The position numbers and the translations under genes are program-made. DNA of 64,000 nt from Pseudidiomarina marina. Its GTDB lineage: Bacteria > Pseudomonadota > Gammaproteobacteria > Enterobacterales > Alteromonadaceae. Location: positions 868,001 to 932,000 of the forward strand of contig NZ_PIPZ01000001.1 in assembly GCF_003987045.1 (NCBI RefSeq), given 5' to 3'. Each line of letters begins with the position of its first letter. The first letter of the stretch is position 1. Positions 19,880 to 28,677 of the stretch are shown piece by piece. The notes beneath the pieces were generated by a model. The model worked only from the letters and a program-made list of their open reading frames with translations, was not told the DNA's origin and did no database searches.

Positions 19880-20783
19880 AAGAAGAGATTGGTTCGATGG
19901 GGAGTTGTGGATTGGCGCCCCATTCGGACCATGACCCATCATAGAGTTGCACTTCAGTAAAACCGGCGATTCTTGCCGCAACTAATAAAATACATGCCGT
20001 GATACCTGAACCACAGGTCAATATTAAATGGGGTGATTTTGGTCCCACCAACGAGATAAACATTTCTTCGAGTTCATCTGGTTTTCTATAGCGGTTATCA
20101 TCGAGTACTTCGAGAAATGGTAAATTAAAAGAGCTGCGAATATGGCCGCTACGCATTCCTTCGCGCGGCTCTGGCTTGGTGCCCAGAAAGCGCTCTGGCG
20201 AACGTGCATCAATAATACTACTTGAGCCGCTTTGGGTTGCTTTAAGTACTTCTTTTGACGAAACCAGCCAGTTCTTATTGAATTTAGCGACGAAGTTACC
20301 CCGCGCAGTCCGTGGCAGTGCATACTCCGTTCCAGCAGGATAATTATCAGCCAACCATTGCGGCAAACCACCATCTAGAATACAAACGTTCTCGAATCCC
20401 ATGGCTTTTAGTATGACCCATGCTCGTGGCGACGAGTAAATACCTTGGTTGTCATACAATACCACCGTATCCGTTTTATTAACCCCCAGATCTTGCAGGG
20501 CTAATGTCACTTGCTCGGCAGTAGGAAATGTATTGGGTAATGCCGCGGAGGTGTCGGTTAATCGTTGCTCTAAATCCAAATAGATTGAATTAGGAATAAC
20601 CGTTAATTCGTTGTATTCCAGTGGGGTGCGCCCAACAACTTTAGTCATGCTCGCATCCAACACATGAACATGGCTTTTCTTACAATTCGCCGCCAGCCAT
20701 CGTGTCGATACAAGACATGGCGGCACAGCTTCCTGTACCGCTGAGGCATCCTCAACTTTAGTCATTGTAGACGCACTATCCAT
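19866..20783 (-). CDS. sseA: Rhodanese-type sulfurtransferase, SseA-like
   Basis: A 305-residue protein with two rhodanese domains. The active-site loop in the second domain is CGSGITAC, matching the 3-mercaptopyruvate sulfurtransferase pattern CG(S/T)G(V/I)T rather than the thiosulfate type. IIDARSPERFLG and LYDGSWSEWGANPQLPIEP also match SseA. It probably transfers sulfur from 3-mercaptopyruvate in the cytoplasm. The start is uncertain: no clear ribosome site, and Met7 is an alternative. The last residues (N, N, E, stop) are encoded by a heptamer-repeat arm. It lies 23 bases downstream of the YfcC-type permease. Confidence 0.9.
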   Translation of the reverse strand: MDSASTMTKVEDASAVQEAVPPCLVSTRWLAANCKKSHVHVLDASMTKVVGRTPLEYNELTVIPNSIYLDLEQRLTDTSAALPNTFPTAEQVTLALQDLGVNKTDTVVLYDNQGIYSSPRAWVILKAMGFENVCILDGGLPQWLADNYPAGTEYALPRTARGNFVAKFNKNWLVSSKEVLKATQSGSSSIIDARSPERFLGTKPEPREGMRSGHIRSSFNLPFLEVLDDNRYRKPDELEEMFISLVGPKSPHLILTCGSGITACILLVAARIAGFTEVQLYDGSWSEWGANPQLPIEPISSSNNE

Positions 20784-20806
20784 ATCGCAATTTAATCCGT
20801 TTTTAG

Positions 20807-22183
20807 TTATTGATAACCTATCGCTACAGCAACAACCATCGCTATTGCACAGGCGAATAGCAGCTTCAACATAAGCGGTGCGATGAATTTAAACCAACGC
20901 TCATAAGGTACACCGGCCAAACCTAGAATACCCATTAATACTGGATTAGTTGGCACAATCATATTCATCAAGCCATCCCCCATTTGGAATGCAAGCACTG
21001 CAATTTGCCGACCAATGCCAGCTGTATCGGCTATTGGTACCATAATTGGCATAGTCACAAAGGCTTGACCGCTTCCTGAAGGAATAAACAGATTCAAGAT
21101 GCTTTGAATAATCAGCATACTGACTGCGCCAAAATGTGCCCCAAACGCTTCCACTGGCATCGCTAGATAATAAATAACCGTGTCGAGAACCTGACCTTGT
21201 TCCATAATCATAGCAATCGAACGAGCAAAGCCAATCAGTAGCGCCGTAGCGGTTAATTCAGCCGCACCTTCAATGAACTTGTTAGCTGCATCACTGGCAC
21301 TCATTTTAGCAATCAGAGCTGCAAATAACCCGAAACCTAAAAATAACGCACTAAGTTCAACCAAATACCAACCATGAACTTTAATACCCCAAATTAGTAC
21401 GCCCAATACAGCAACAAAGCCTAGTAGAATAATTTTGTGACGTCCATCAAGTGCCGGATAGTCTTCTTGTTCAGTGGTTTTAGCTGGAGTGATATCAGCC
21501 AATAATGACGCTGAAGGATCTGCGGCAACGCGTTTGGCATAACCATACACATGATGAAAACCAATACCGAATAACACTGGCCACAAAACTAACCGGTACC
21601 ATAAACCTGAAGCGGGTGGTACTTCAGCGACCGCTTGGGCAATGAGTAAGGTAAACGGATTAAACAGGGATAAACCGTAGCCAATTCCGTATCCTACAAT
21701 CAAAATACCCATGGCAGTAATGCCATCAAGCTTCAAGGCTCGACATAGCGCCACTAACATAGCAACGAAAATCAAATACTCTTCAGCAACACCGATTAAT
21801 GCCGAGAAAATACCGAATGTCAGCATACCGCCGAGAATTAATAATCCTGTTTTATCAGCAAACTTCTTTAGCAATAAGCCAATCAGCGCATCTAACATAC
21901 CGGTAGCACGTAAAATACCCATGACGCCGCCAATCAATAGAACAAAGAAGATAACGGCTTGAGCATCGCCTAAGGCTTGCGGAATGACCGTAAACAGAGT
22001 TAACGGACTCAGCAGTGGTTGTTCTTCAAGAACGCTATAGGTGCCAGGTTGGACAACGGTTTGCCCAATATCATTAACGGTACGTTGAAATTCGCCAGCT
22101 GGAATTATCCAAGTCAGAATCAATGCTGCAATCATCATATACAGCATCAGCACCAAGGTGTGCGGTATTTTAATTTTTATCAT
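20807..22183 (-). CDS. YfcC-family permease
   Basis: A 458-residue polytopic inner-membrane protein with about twelve hydrophobic segments, of the YfcC family (DcuC/ArsB-like ion transporters). Recognisable stretches are IPHTLVLMLYMMIAALILTW at the N-terminus, GYGIGYGLSLFNPFTLLIAQ in the middle and FIPSGSGQAFVTMPIMVPIA in the second half, which would be the two re-entrant substrate-site regions. Members are annotated as C4-dicarboxylate or basic amino-acid carriers; the substrate cannot be told from sequence. sseA follows on the same strand. Confidence 0.85.
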   Translation of the reverse strand: MIKIKIPHTLVLMLYMMIAALILTWIIPAGEFQRTVNDIGQTVVQPGTYSVLEEQPLLSPLTLFTVIPQALGDAQAVIFFVLLIGGVMGILRATGMLDALIGLLLKKFADKTGLLILGGMLTFGIFSALIGVAEEYLIFVAMLVALCRALKLDGITAMGILIVGYGIGYGLSLFNPFTLLIAQAVAEVPPASGLWYRLVLWPVLFGIGFHHVYGYAKRVAADPSASLLADITPAKTTEQEDYPALDGRHKIILLGFVAVLGVLIWGIKVHGWYLVELSALFLGFGLFAALIAKMSASDAANKFIEGAAELTATALLIGFARSIAMIMEQGQVLDTVIYYLAMPVEAFGAHFGAVSMLIIQSILNLFIPSGSGQAFVTMPIMVPIADTAGIGRQIAVLAFQMGDGLMNMIVPTNPVLMGILGLAGVPYERWFKFIAPLMLKLLFACAIAMVVAVAIGYQ

Positions 22184-22210
22184 GGCGGGGAAAACCTGCT
22201 CTCTCTTTTG

Positions 22211-22627
22211 TTATTGGTAAATCACTTCCTTATGGAATGAAGCGAGTATAGCAAGTAATCGGTTTTGTGTACTAACTGCCAGTTGCTGCTGATCCATGGC
22301 TGTCATCAAGTTCTCGACCACCGCATTAAATTCAGCCCGCGAAATATTCATTCCAGTATGAACCGTTACCATAGATTCCCCCGAATACTTACAGGGTCCC
22401 CCAGAAAGTTCACAAATATGTTCAGACAGCATGCGGTGAAAGCGATCGATATCGACATTTTCAAAATGATGAATAACCCGGTCGTCCTCGGCAATTTCAA
22501 GGATAAAGGCCTCCATCAGCTGGCTGATCCCTTGTTCTTGACCAAGTTCGTCGTACAGCGTCCGTTCCATGGCAACAACTGGAACCGCTAACAACAGCCA
22601 TATCGCTACTAAAAATATTCGAGCCAT
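22211..22627 (-). CDS. Secreted group-1 truncated haemoglobin
   Basis: A 138-residue protein with a signal peptide (MARIFLVAIWLLLAVPVVA) followed by a globin of the TrHbN class. LYDELGQEQGISQLMEAF is the typical N-terminal signature, Phe in HHFENVD fits CD1, and His in VTVHTGMNIS fits the proximal haem ligand. Two cysteines in CELSGGPCKY may form a disulfide, in keeping with export. The start at 22627 has a strong AAGGGGG ribosome site beginning at the upstream stop codon; the longer reading to 22687 would overlap the DUF3034 gene. Most truncated globins are cytoplasmic, so the export signal is unusual. It is the last gene of a four-gene operon. Confidence 0.85.
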   Translation of the reverse strand: MARIFLVAIWLLLAVPVVAMERTLYDELGQEQGISQLMEAFILEIAEDDRVIHHFENVDIDRFHRMLSEHICELSGGPCKYSGESMVTVHTGMNISRAEFNAVVENLMTAMDQQQLAVSTQNRLLAILASFHKEVIYQ

Positions 22628-22637
22628 CGTCGCCCCC

Positions 22638-23489
22638 TTAAAATGTGACCTGTAGCGAACCATAAATGCCATCTTGGCCATCGGCACCGGCGATTGATTC
22701 TAGCTGTGTGTAGGCAAGCGCAAACGCAATGCGCTTATGCGGAAACCAACCAATAAAAATATCGTACCAATCATGTTCTTCTGCGAACCCTAGATTATTT
22801 GGTTTTTGCCGATACTCAACGCCAACGGCCCAGTTTCGGTTAATAAACATGCCGACAGCAATTTCACCTTGCAGCTCATAACTGTTGTTGGCATCACCAC
22901 CAAATCCAAGTAGGCCCATTTCGTTTGCTTTAGTCGCACGTAACGTTACGTTCGCCAACCAAGTGCGATGCCATATTCCATCCAACCAAACTTTGGCGCC
23001 ACTGAAATAGATATCCGTACCTGTATCATCTTTTGCGCCAACCGCTTGTGGTAAGTCAAACGATTGATTTCGCTTATGCTGGAGGCCAACAGTAAATTGC
23101 GGCATTGCACCATACAAAACATCACCACCGAGGCGATATTTGATGCCATAGATATCCTGTTTCAGACTGCCCCCAAGACTTAATAAATCAAACTGCTGCT
23201 TGGCGACACTAAATTCCCAACGGTTATCAACAGAAATCGTTGCGGCTTTTACTGCTAACTTGTAGTCATCAAGGTTCACTTGATTATAGGCGATTGTTCC
23301 GCCCCACTGCCCTTCTTCGGCATAGCTCGAAAGCGTTGCCCAAGGCACTAGACCACCACCGCCACTCCCTTCAACAGTGGTTAATCCGCCAGTTGCAATA
23401 ATTCGGCCAAAATCAGCCATCGCATGATGACTAACGAACAACGTGGCAACGGCTAAAGCCGGGGCAGCAACCCGAGTTAATTTACGCAT
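22638..23489 (-). CDS. DUF3034 family protein, predicted outer-membrane beta-barrel
   Basis: A 283-residue protein with a signal peptide cleaved after HHAMA, then GRIIATGGLTTVEGSGGGGLVPWATLSSY, the DUF3034 hallmark. The rest alternates hydrophobic and polar residues in strand-like blocks and ends in GIYGSLQVTF with terminal Phe, as expected of an outer-membrane barrel. Function unknown. The ATG at 23489 overlaps the stop of the GGDEF/EAL gene by eight bases, indicating translational coupling. The longer reading to 23543 lacks a signal peptide at its N-terminus and is rejected. Confidence 0.85.
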   Translation of the reverse strand: MRKLTRVAAPALAVATLFVSHHAMADFGRIIATGGLTTVEGSGGGGLVPWATLSSYAEEGQWGGTIAYNQVNLDDYKLAVKAATISVDNRWEFSVAKQQFDLLSLGGSLKQDIYGIKYRLGGDVLYGAMPQFTVGLQHKRNQSFDLPQAVGAKDDTGTDIYFSGAKVWLDGIWHRTWLANVTLRATKANEMGLLGFGGDANNSYELQGEIAVGMFINRNWAVGVEYRQKPNNLGFAEEHDWYDIFIGWFPHKRIAFALAYTQLESIAGADGQDGIYGSLQVTF

Positions 23490-25788
23490 GGTTAATCTCT
23501 CTTTGGTAACGATGCAACCACTGTTCGAACTGCGCCGCCGCAAGCGGTCGACTGAAGTAAAAACCCTGCACTGTGTCGCATCCTAATTGCTTTAATACCT
23601 GCCAAGCCGAATCTTCTTCAATACCTTCAGCAACCGTTGTCAATTCGAGTTCGTGCGCCAGTAAAATCGTTGAGCGCACAATGGTTTGGTCGGCAGTTGA
23701 CGATGCAATGTTCTGAATGAACGAACGATCCAGTTTTAATTCATCAGCTGGTAGCCGCTTGAGTTGCGCCAACGAAGCGTATCCTGTGCCATAATCGTCA
23801 ATTGCAATTTTAAATCCAGCCTGACGCAACTCTCCTAACCGCAAAATAGCTTGCTCTGGGTCAACCATCACCGCACTCTCGGTAACCTCCAAAGTAATCG
23901 ATGCTGCCGACAAACCGCGCTGCTTAGCCGCGTCCGTGACAAAGGCAACTAATTCATGCCATTGCAGATCAAGTGCTGATAAGTTAATCGCTAAACTCAG
24001 TTGCAGCCCCTGTTCATGCCACAGCTGCAATTGATCTAAAGCAGCGCCGCAAACCCAGCGCGTTAAACGTTGAATTTCGCCGGTCTGTTCTGCCAACGGA
24101 ATAAATTCATCAGGCCGTACAACGCCGAGTTGTTCATCGCGCCATCTTAGTAACGCTTCGACGCCCAGAACCTGCCCGTTTTGACAGGAAAGTTTTGGTT
24201 GAAAATGTAATTGAAGACGCTGTTCGCGAACCGCACTCGGTAACGCTTGAACAATTTGCAAACGCCGTAGATATTGTTCATCCATTCCCTGACTGTAGAC
24301 TACCGCAAAAACGTTTTCTCGTTTTGCCTGACGCGCACAAAGCTGTGCGCGACGTAGTAAACTATCAGCATCATCTGCAGCATGAGGATAGGCCAAGTAC
24401 CCCGCATGGAAATCGAGCAAATAGCTGGTTTCTTCATACCACCAAGGCGAACTCAACTCAGACTTTAACACCGTAATAAGTGAGTTTACTTGTGGCTCGC
24501 TTTGCTGCCTACCAACCAAAACAAACTCATCGCCGCCAAGGTGACCAACTATCCAATTCGCCGTCACAGCATCACGAAGACGATGTGCAATCATACGTAA
24601 AAGTTCATCACCCACTTGCTGCCCAAAGCGATCATTAACCTCGCCGAATCGGGCAACATTCAACAAGACAACATAACCACTTTCTGACGATTCAATCGCA
24701 CGTTTCAGTGATGCTCGGATAGAAACCCGATTTGGCAAACCTGTTAGTAAATCATGCTCCAGTTGAAACATAATTTGTTGTTCGCGCTCAGCGATTCCTT
24801 GACGCATGCCCTCAAAAGCATCACTTAACGCGCCAAATTCGTCAGCGCGCTGTATGGTCACGGCTTCGCGGTAGTCACCTGCGCCAAGTTTTTTTGCTGC
24901 ATCAGTTAGTGTGGTTATCGGTTGGCTTATTTTTCGCGCCGTCACTGTCGCCAGCAGTCCAGCAAATATTAATGTTGCCACAGCAATACCAATATATTGA
25001 CGTTGCAAGGTTAAAAACTCTTGTGTCGCCTCGAGCTTGTCGGTACTGAAAACAATCATCAAGTTTGATTCAGTATTGAGCGCGGCACTATCGCCGTTAA
25101 ATAGCGATACATGGGCTGCGACATTATTGGCAGCTAAAGCTTGTTGTAAATTATTTGAGTTTGTCGCCATCATTTGCCGCTGCTCGGTCGCTAAACTCGT
25201 CGCGTAGACAACGCCCGTAGTCAGATTTAAAAATGTAATATCAGCATGAGTTAATTGCCGCATCAGAACAGCAAAGTCGTCATCCACGGCAAACCCCAGC
25301 GTTGCCCATGCAATTAAATTTGGCGCCCGCACAGGCACGGTAACGATTTGAAAAATTTCTTCGTTAACAGTAACGAATTGAGCTTTAACTGGCGCGTCTG
25401 TTAACAGTGACAGCGATGGTAGTAATTGTGGGGAGTGTGTTGCGGCGATTTCTTCACCTTTGGGCGATTGCACAACGATCAGATCCGTGCCGATGCGTTG
25501 ACCATGATTTACCAGCGCTGAAATAATGGTATCTTCATCGCTGCTTGCAATGGCCTCGCGAAACCCAAAATCAGTCGTTAATACCTCGGCCGCTTGCTGT
25601 AACTGCTGAGCTCGAACATCAACGAGCTCGGCAAAAACCCGTTCGCTGACTTCGAGTTCACGCTCTAACGTTCGCTCAGATTGTTGCGATGTAGCTAACC
25701 AAATCGCAATAAGCGCAAACAATAAAACCGCACTCGCAAGCGCGGTAAATACCAGTAAGAGTCGAGAGCGAAAACTTTTTATTTTCAT
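23482..25788 (-). CDS. Membrane GGDEF/EAL protein with periplasmic sensor
   Basis: A 768-residue protein: membrane segment (about 9-32), periplasmic sensor (33-264, two-lobed, Cache-like size), second membrane segment (265-284), HAMP (285-338), GGDEF (about 345-500) and EAL (515-760). In the EAL domain Glu544, Asn602, Glu634, Asp664, Asp665, Lys685 and Glu721 are all present, so phosphodiesterase activity on c-di-GMP is likely. The GGDEF domain keeps GGDEF at 418-422 but the usual metal-binding DxDxFK reads NVARFG and there is no RxxD inhibitory site, so cyclase activity is doubtful. It starts immediately after the stop of the cupredoxin-like gene and overlaps the DUF3034 gene. Confidence 0.92.
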   Translation of the reverse strand: MKIKSFRSRLLLVFTALASAVLLFALIAIWLATSQQSERTLERELEVSERVFAELVDVRAQQLQQAAEVLTTDFGFREAIASSDEDTIISALVNHGQRIGTDLIVVQSPKGEEIAATHSPQLLPSLSLLTDAPVKAQFVTVNEEIFQIVTVPVRAPNLIAWATLGFAVDDDFAVLMRQLTHADITFLNLTTGVVYATSLATEQRQMMATNSNNLQQALAANNVAAHVSLFNGDSAALNTESNLMIVFSTDKLEATQEFLTLQRQYIGIAVATLIFAGLLATVTARKISQPITTLTDAAKKLGAGDYREAVTIQRADEFGALSDAFEGMRQGIAEREQQIMFQLEHDLLTGLPNRVSIRASLKRAIESSESGYVVLLNVARFGEVNDRFGQQVGDELLRMIAHRLRDAVTANWIVGHLGGDEFVLVGRQQSEPQVNSLITVLKSELSSPWWYEETSYLLDFHAGYLAYPHAADDADSLLRRAQLCARQAKRENVFAVVYSQGMDEQYLRRLQIVQALPSAVREQRLQLHFQPKLSCQNGQVLGVEALLRWRDEQLGVVRPDEFIPLAEQTGEIQRLTRWVCGAALDQLQLWHEQGLQLSLAINLSALDLQWHELVAFVTDAAKQRGLSAASITLEVTESAVMVDPEQAILRLGELRQAGFKIAIDDYGTGYASLAQLKRLPADELKLDRSFIQNIASSTADQTIVRSTILLAHELELTTVAEGIEEDSAWQVLKQLGCDTVQGFYFSRPLAAAQFEQWLHRYQREINHA

Positions 25789-26463
25789 TTAGTTATTATT
25801 TTTCCGACGATTAAATCGCTGCTGCAGTGCCGACACTGGCGGCGGATTTTGTTGTTGCGCTTGTATTGGCAACGTTACTGTCAATTGCGTTTGTCCCTCA
25901 ACTAACGGCACGACCATCTCGTCAGTCACCGTATCGGTGAGCGATGGATACCAAATATGCACGTTACTTGCGCCAGCGGGCAACATCACCTGCCCGGCAT
26001 TGTCTGTTTGTCGAGACAATTCATGAGGGCTCACATAAATATAAGCCTGCATGTGGTCGTGAATATTGCAACCAAGCACAACAATGCCTGATTGTTCGAA
26101 TCGAATTTCAGGCGCTTCTCGGTTGCTATATAACGGCAGTTCGAACGGTTTTACTTCTGAAAATGAATACACTTGATGGCGAATATTATCGCTATTTGGG
26201 AACTTAACTTGAGAGTTTTCTCGAACCACTAACACGTAGGGCACAAACAAGCGATCAACCTGATCCATAATCGCTACTGTTGATGTTTGGTTGGCACTTT
26301 CAACTCCGTTGATGCTAACCACAGCAAGCGCCAGTGGTTGCTGATTACGATCTAGCACCGTGACCGTCAACGTGTCATTTGCCATGGTCTCCTGCGCAGA
26401 AACGGGCGAACAACTGTGCGTGAACCATACTGTGATTAACAAAACGATTTGAAACTTGGTCAT
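25789..26463 (-). CDS. Secreted cupredoxin-like protein ('methylamine utilization' family)
   Basis: A 224-residue protein with an N-terminal signal peptide ending near VSAQ, a carboxypeptidase-regulatory-like beta domain and a cupredoxin-like region. Candidate copper ligands are the His in SDNIRHQVYSFS, then Cys, His and possibly Met in VVLGCNIHDHMQAY, the type-1 order His-Cys-His-Met. The family is often labelled methylamine utilization protein, but no mau genes are present, so that name says nothing about function here. The C-terminus is Gln/Asn/Arg-rich. First gene of the cupredoxin-GGDEF/EAL-DUF3034-globin operon, divergent from fumC. Confidence 0.85.
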   Translation of the reverse strand: MTKFQIVLLITVWFTHSCSPVSAQETMANDTLTVTVLDRNQQPLALAVVSINGVESANQTSTVAIMDQVDRLFVPYVLVVRENSQVKFPNSDNIRHQVYSFSEVKPFELPLYSNREAPEIRFEQSGIVVLGCNIHDHMQAYIYVSPHELSRQTDNAGQVMLPAGASNVHIWYPSLTDTVTDEMVVPLVEGQTQLTVTLPIQAQQQNPPPVSALQQRFNRRKNNN

Positions 26464-26520
26464 TGTGACCCCATGCTTTAGGGATAAGGTTACTATTAAG
26501 TACTAAAATTAATCGATTGA

Positions 26521-26564
26521 GATCAGCTTAACTGATCAGCTTCAACAAATGCACTACATTTGTT
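26521..26564. promoter_or_regulatory. Direct repeat and interrupted palindrome between fumC and the c-di-GMP operon
   Basis: Two copies of GATCAGCTT (26521-26529, 26534-26542) are followed by AACAAATG-CACTA-CATTTGTT (26544-26564), a perfect 8+5+8 palindrome. The palindrome ends 18 bases before the fumC ATG. It is either an operator or an RNA hairpin in the fumC leader; I do not recognise the binding protein. Confidence 0.45.
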
Positions 26565-26582
26565 AACCCACAGGGGTAAAAC

Positions 26583-27968
26583 ATGCAACAAAGTAACAAT
26601 CAACACACAGATACGCGAATTGAAAGCGATAGCATGGGTCAAGTTAGAGTCCCCAAAGACGCACTATGGCGAGCCCAAACCGAACGTGCGAGACAAAATT
26701 TCCAGTTAAGCAATCTGCAGTTCCCCATTGCGTTTATTCATACTCTCGCCCATATAAAAGCCGCGGCTGCTGACGCAAACTTTGCAGCCAAAGTGATTTC
26801 AGAACAGCAAGCCAACGCAATTCATAAGGCCGTTGAGGCCATATTATCTGGGCAAGCCGACAATGCCTTTCCGCTTGATATATTTCAGACTGGCTCGGGT
26901 ACCAGCACCAACATGAATATAAATGAGGTAATAGCCTCACTTGCTGAAAAACTCTGCGATGAACAAATTCACCCGAACGATCATGTCAATGCCAGCCAAA
27001 GCAGCAACGACGTTATTCCAACTGCAATATTAGTCAGCAGTGTACTTAGTCTGCGACAACGCTTGCTACCCGCACTGGCACATTTAAAGCAAACCATAGA
27101 AAGTAAGGCGAAAACACTCACTGAGACCATTAAGACCGGTCGCACTCATTTGATGGACGCGATGCCTTTAAGCATGGCGCAAGAGTTACGCGCTTGGAGC
27201 ACGCAACTTGAACATGTTGAAAGCGGTTTAAATCAAGCAGTATCGCTTGCCAGCAACTTGCCTCAAGGTGGCACTGCGATTGGCTCAGGAATCAATGCAC
27301 CTGAACATTTTGGCGAACGGTTTTGCCGTTTCTTGAGTCAGCGCACCGCAACCGAATTCCGAGCAAGCAGCAACCCATTTGCGGGCATTGCCGGACAGGA
27401 AGTCAACCTAATGCTAAGCGGCCAACTCAACGCACTAAGTGCTGTATTGATGAAAATAAGTAATGATTTGCGATGGATGAATAGCGGACCATTGGCGGGG
27501 CTCGGTGAAATTAGTTTAAAAGCTTTACAACCTGGTAGTAGCATCATGCCTGGCAAAGTAAATCCTGTTATTCCCGAAGCTGTAGCGATGGTTTGCGCGC
27601 AGGTTGCTGGTAACCATCACACCGTTTCGATTGCCGCTCAGCAAGGTAATTTTCAATTGAACGTGATGCTACCAGTGATTGCCTTTAACCAATTGCAAAG
27701 CATCGAATTACTTAGCAACGCAGCACATGCACTTGCCGACAGCGCTATTGCTGAATTTACGGTGAATCACAACCGTTTAAATGAAGCCTTGGCAAAAAAT
27801 CCGATACTCGTAACCGCTTTGAATAGAGAAATTGGCTACAACAAAGCGGCTGAAATTGCCAAACAAGCCTATCAGCAACAGCGCCCTATTCTCGAAGTCG
27901 CTATTGAAATGACTGATATCCCAAAAGAAAAACTCGAGCAGTTGCTGAATCCTAAAAACTTAATTTAA
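26583..27968 (+). CDS. fumC: Class II fumarate hydratase
   Basis: A 461-residue homotetrameric, iron-independent fumarase interconverting fumarate and malate. Signature GSSIMPGKVNPVIPEA is intact, with TGRTHLMDAMP and the N-terminal substrate motif GSGTSTNMNINEV. Iron-independence makes FumC useful under iron or superoxide stress in E. coli. An AGGGG ribosome site precedes the ATG, and a perfect palindrome lies just upstream. The SDR gene follows after nine bases. Confidence 0.96.
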   Translation: MQQSNNQHTDTRIESDSMGQVRVPKDALWRAQTERARQNFQLSNLQFPIAFIHTLAHIKAAAADANFAAKVISEQQANAIHKAVEAILSGQADNAFPLDIFQTGSGTSTNMNINEVIASLAEKLCDEQIHPNDHVNASQSSNDVIPTAILVSSVLSLRQRLLPALAHLKQTIESKAKTLTETIKTGRTHLMDAMPLSMAQELRAWSTQLEHVESGLNQAVSLASNLPQGGTAIGSGINAPEHFGERFCRFLSQRTATEFRASSNPFAGIAGQEVNLMLSGQLNALSAVLMKISNDLRWMNSGPLAGLGEISLKALQPGSSIMPGKVNPVIPEAVAMVCAQVAGNHHTVSIAAQQGNFQLNVMLPVIAFNQLQSIELLSNAAHALADSAIAEFTVNHNRLNEALAKNPILVTALNREIGYNKAAEIAKQAYQQQRPILEVAIEMTDIPKEKLEQLLNPKNLI

Positions 27969-27977
27969 GGAGTAACA

Positions 27978-28643
27978 ATGACACAGCATATTGTAATTAC
28001 TGGCGCCAACCGAGGCATCGGCTTAGCTTTAGCAACACAATTTAAGCAACGCGGCAACAAAGTAACCGCTGTCTGCCGTAAAGCTTCTAGCGAACTCAAA
28101 GCACTCGGCGTTTCAATTATTGAGAATATCGATGTGACTAACCCAGAAAGTATTATCGAGCTGAGTCAACAGTTAAAGGGACAACCCATCGATACGTTAG
28201 TGAATAATGCAGGCCTGCTTGAACGCGAACAACTTGGCAGTCTCTCAACATCAACCATCGAAGCTCAATTCAAAGTGAATGCCATGGGGCCTCTGTTAGT
28301 GACTGATGCACTGCGAAACAACCTTCACAAAGGCAGCAAAGTCATCATGATCACAAGTCGCATGGGATCAATGGCCGACAATGGTTCTGGCGCTTATTAT
28401 GGTTATCGTATGAGCAAAGCTGCCTTGAATGCAGCAGGCGTGTCACTAGCAAACGATTTGAAAGAAGATGGTATCGCTGTCGCTATGCTACATCCAGGCT
28501 TCGTACAAACCGAGATGGTCAACAATGCGGGCGATATAAGTGCTGATACGGCAGCTGAACGATTAATTCAACGTATCGATGAACTATCCATTGAAACCAC
28601 AGGTCAATTTAGGCATAGCAACGGTGATTCACTGCCGTGGTAA
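27978..28643 (+). CDS. Short-chain dehydrogenase/reductase
   Basis: A 221-residue classical SDR: cofactor loop TGANRGIG at about 8-15, NNAG at about 77-80, catalytic Ser in MITSRMGS and the Tyr-x3-Lys pair in YRMSK. It resembles the CsgA/C-factor-like SDRs, whose substrates are mostly unknown. An AAGGAG ribosome site straddles the end of fumC, so the two are probably co-transcribed. Confidence 0.85.
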   Translation: MTQHIVITGANRGIGLALATQFKQRGNKVTAVCRKASSELKALGVSIIENIDVTNPESIIELSQQLKGQPIDTLVNNAGLLEREQLGSLSTSTIEAQFKVNAMGPLLVTDALRNNLHKGSKVIMITSRMGSMADNGSGAYYGYRMSKAALNAAGVSLANDLKEDGIAVAMLHPGFVQTEMVNNAGDISADTAAERLIQRIDELSIETTGQFRHSNGDSLPW

Positions 28644-28677
28644 CCGTACCCTCCCCTAATCTGACTAGGATAAAGCG

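Noticed and set aside
25789-26463. Methylamine dehydrogenase pathway gene
   Set aside because: The family label is historical. No mau structural or maturation genes are present in the window, so no methylamine role is claimed.
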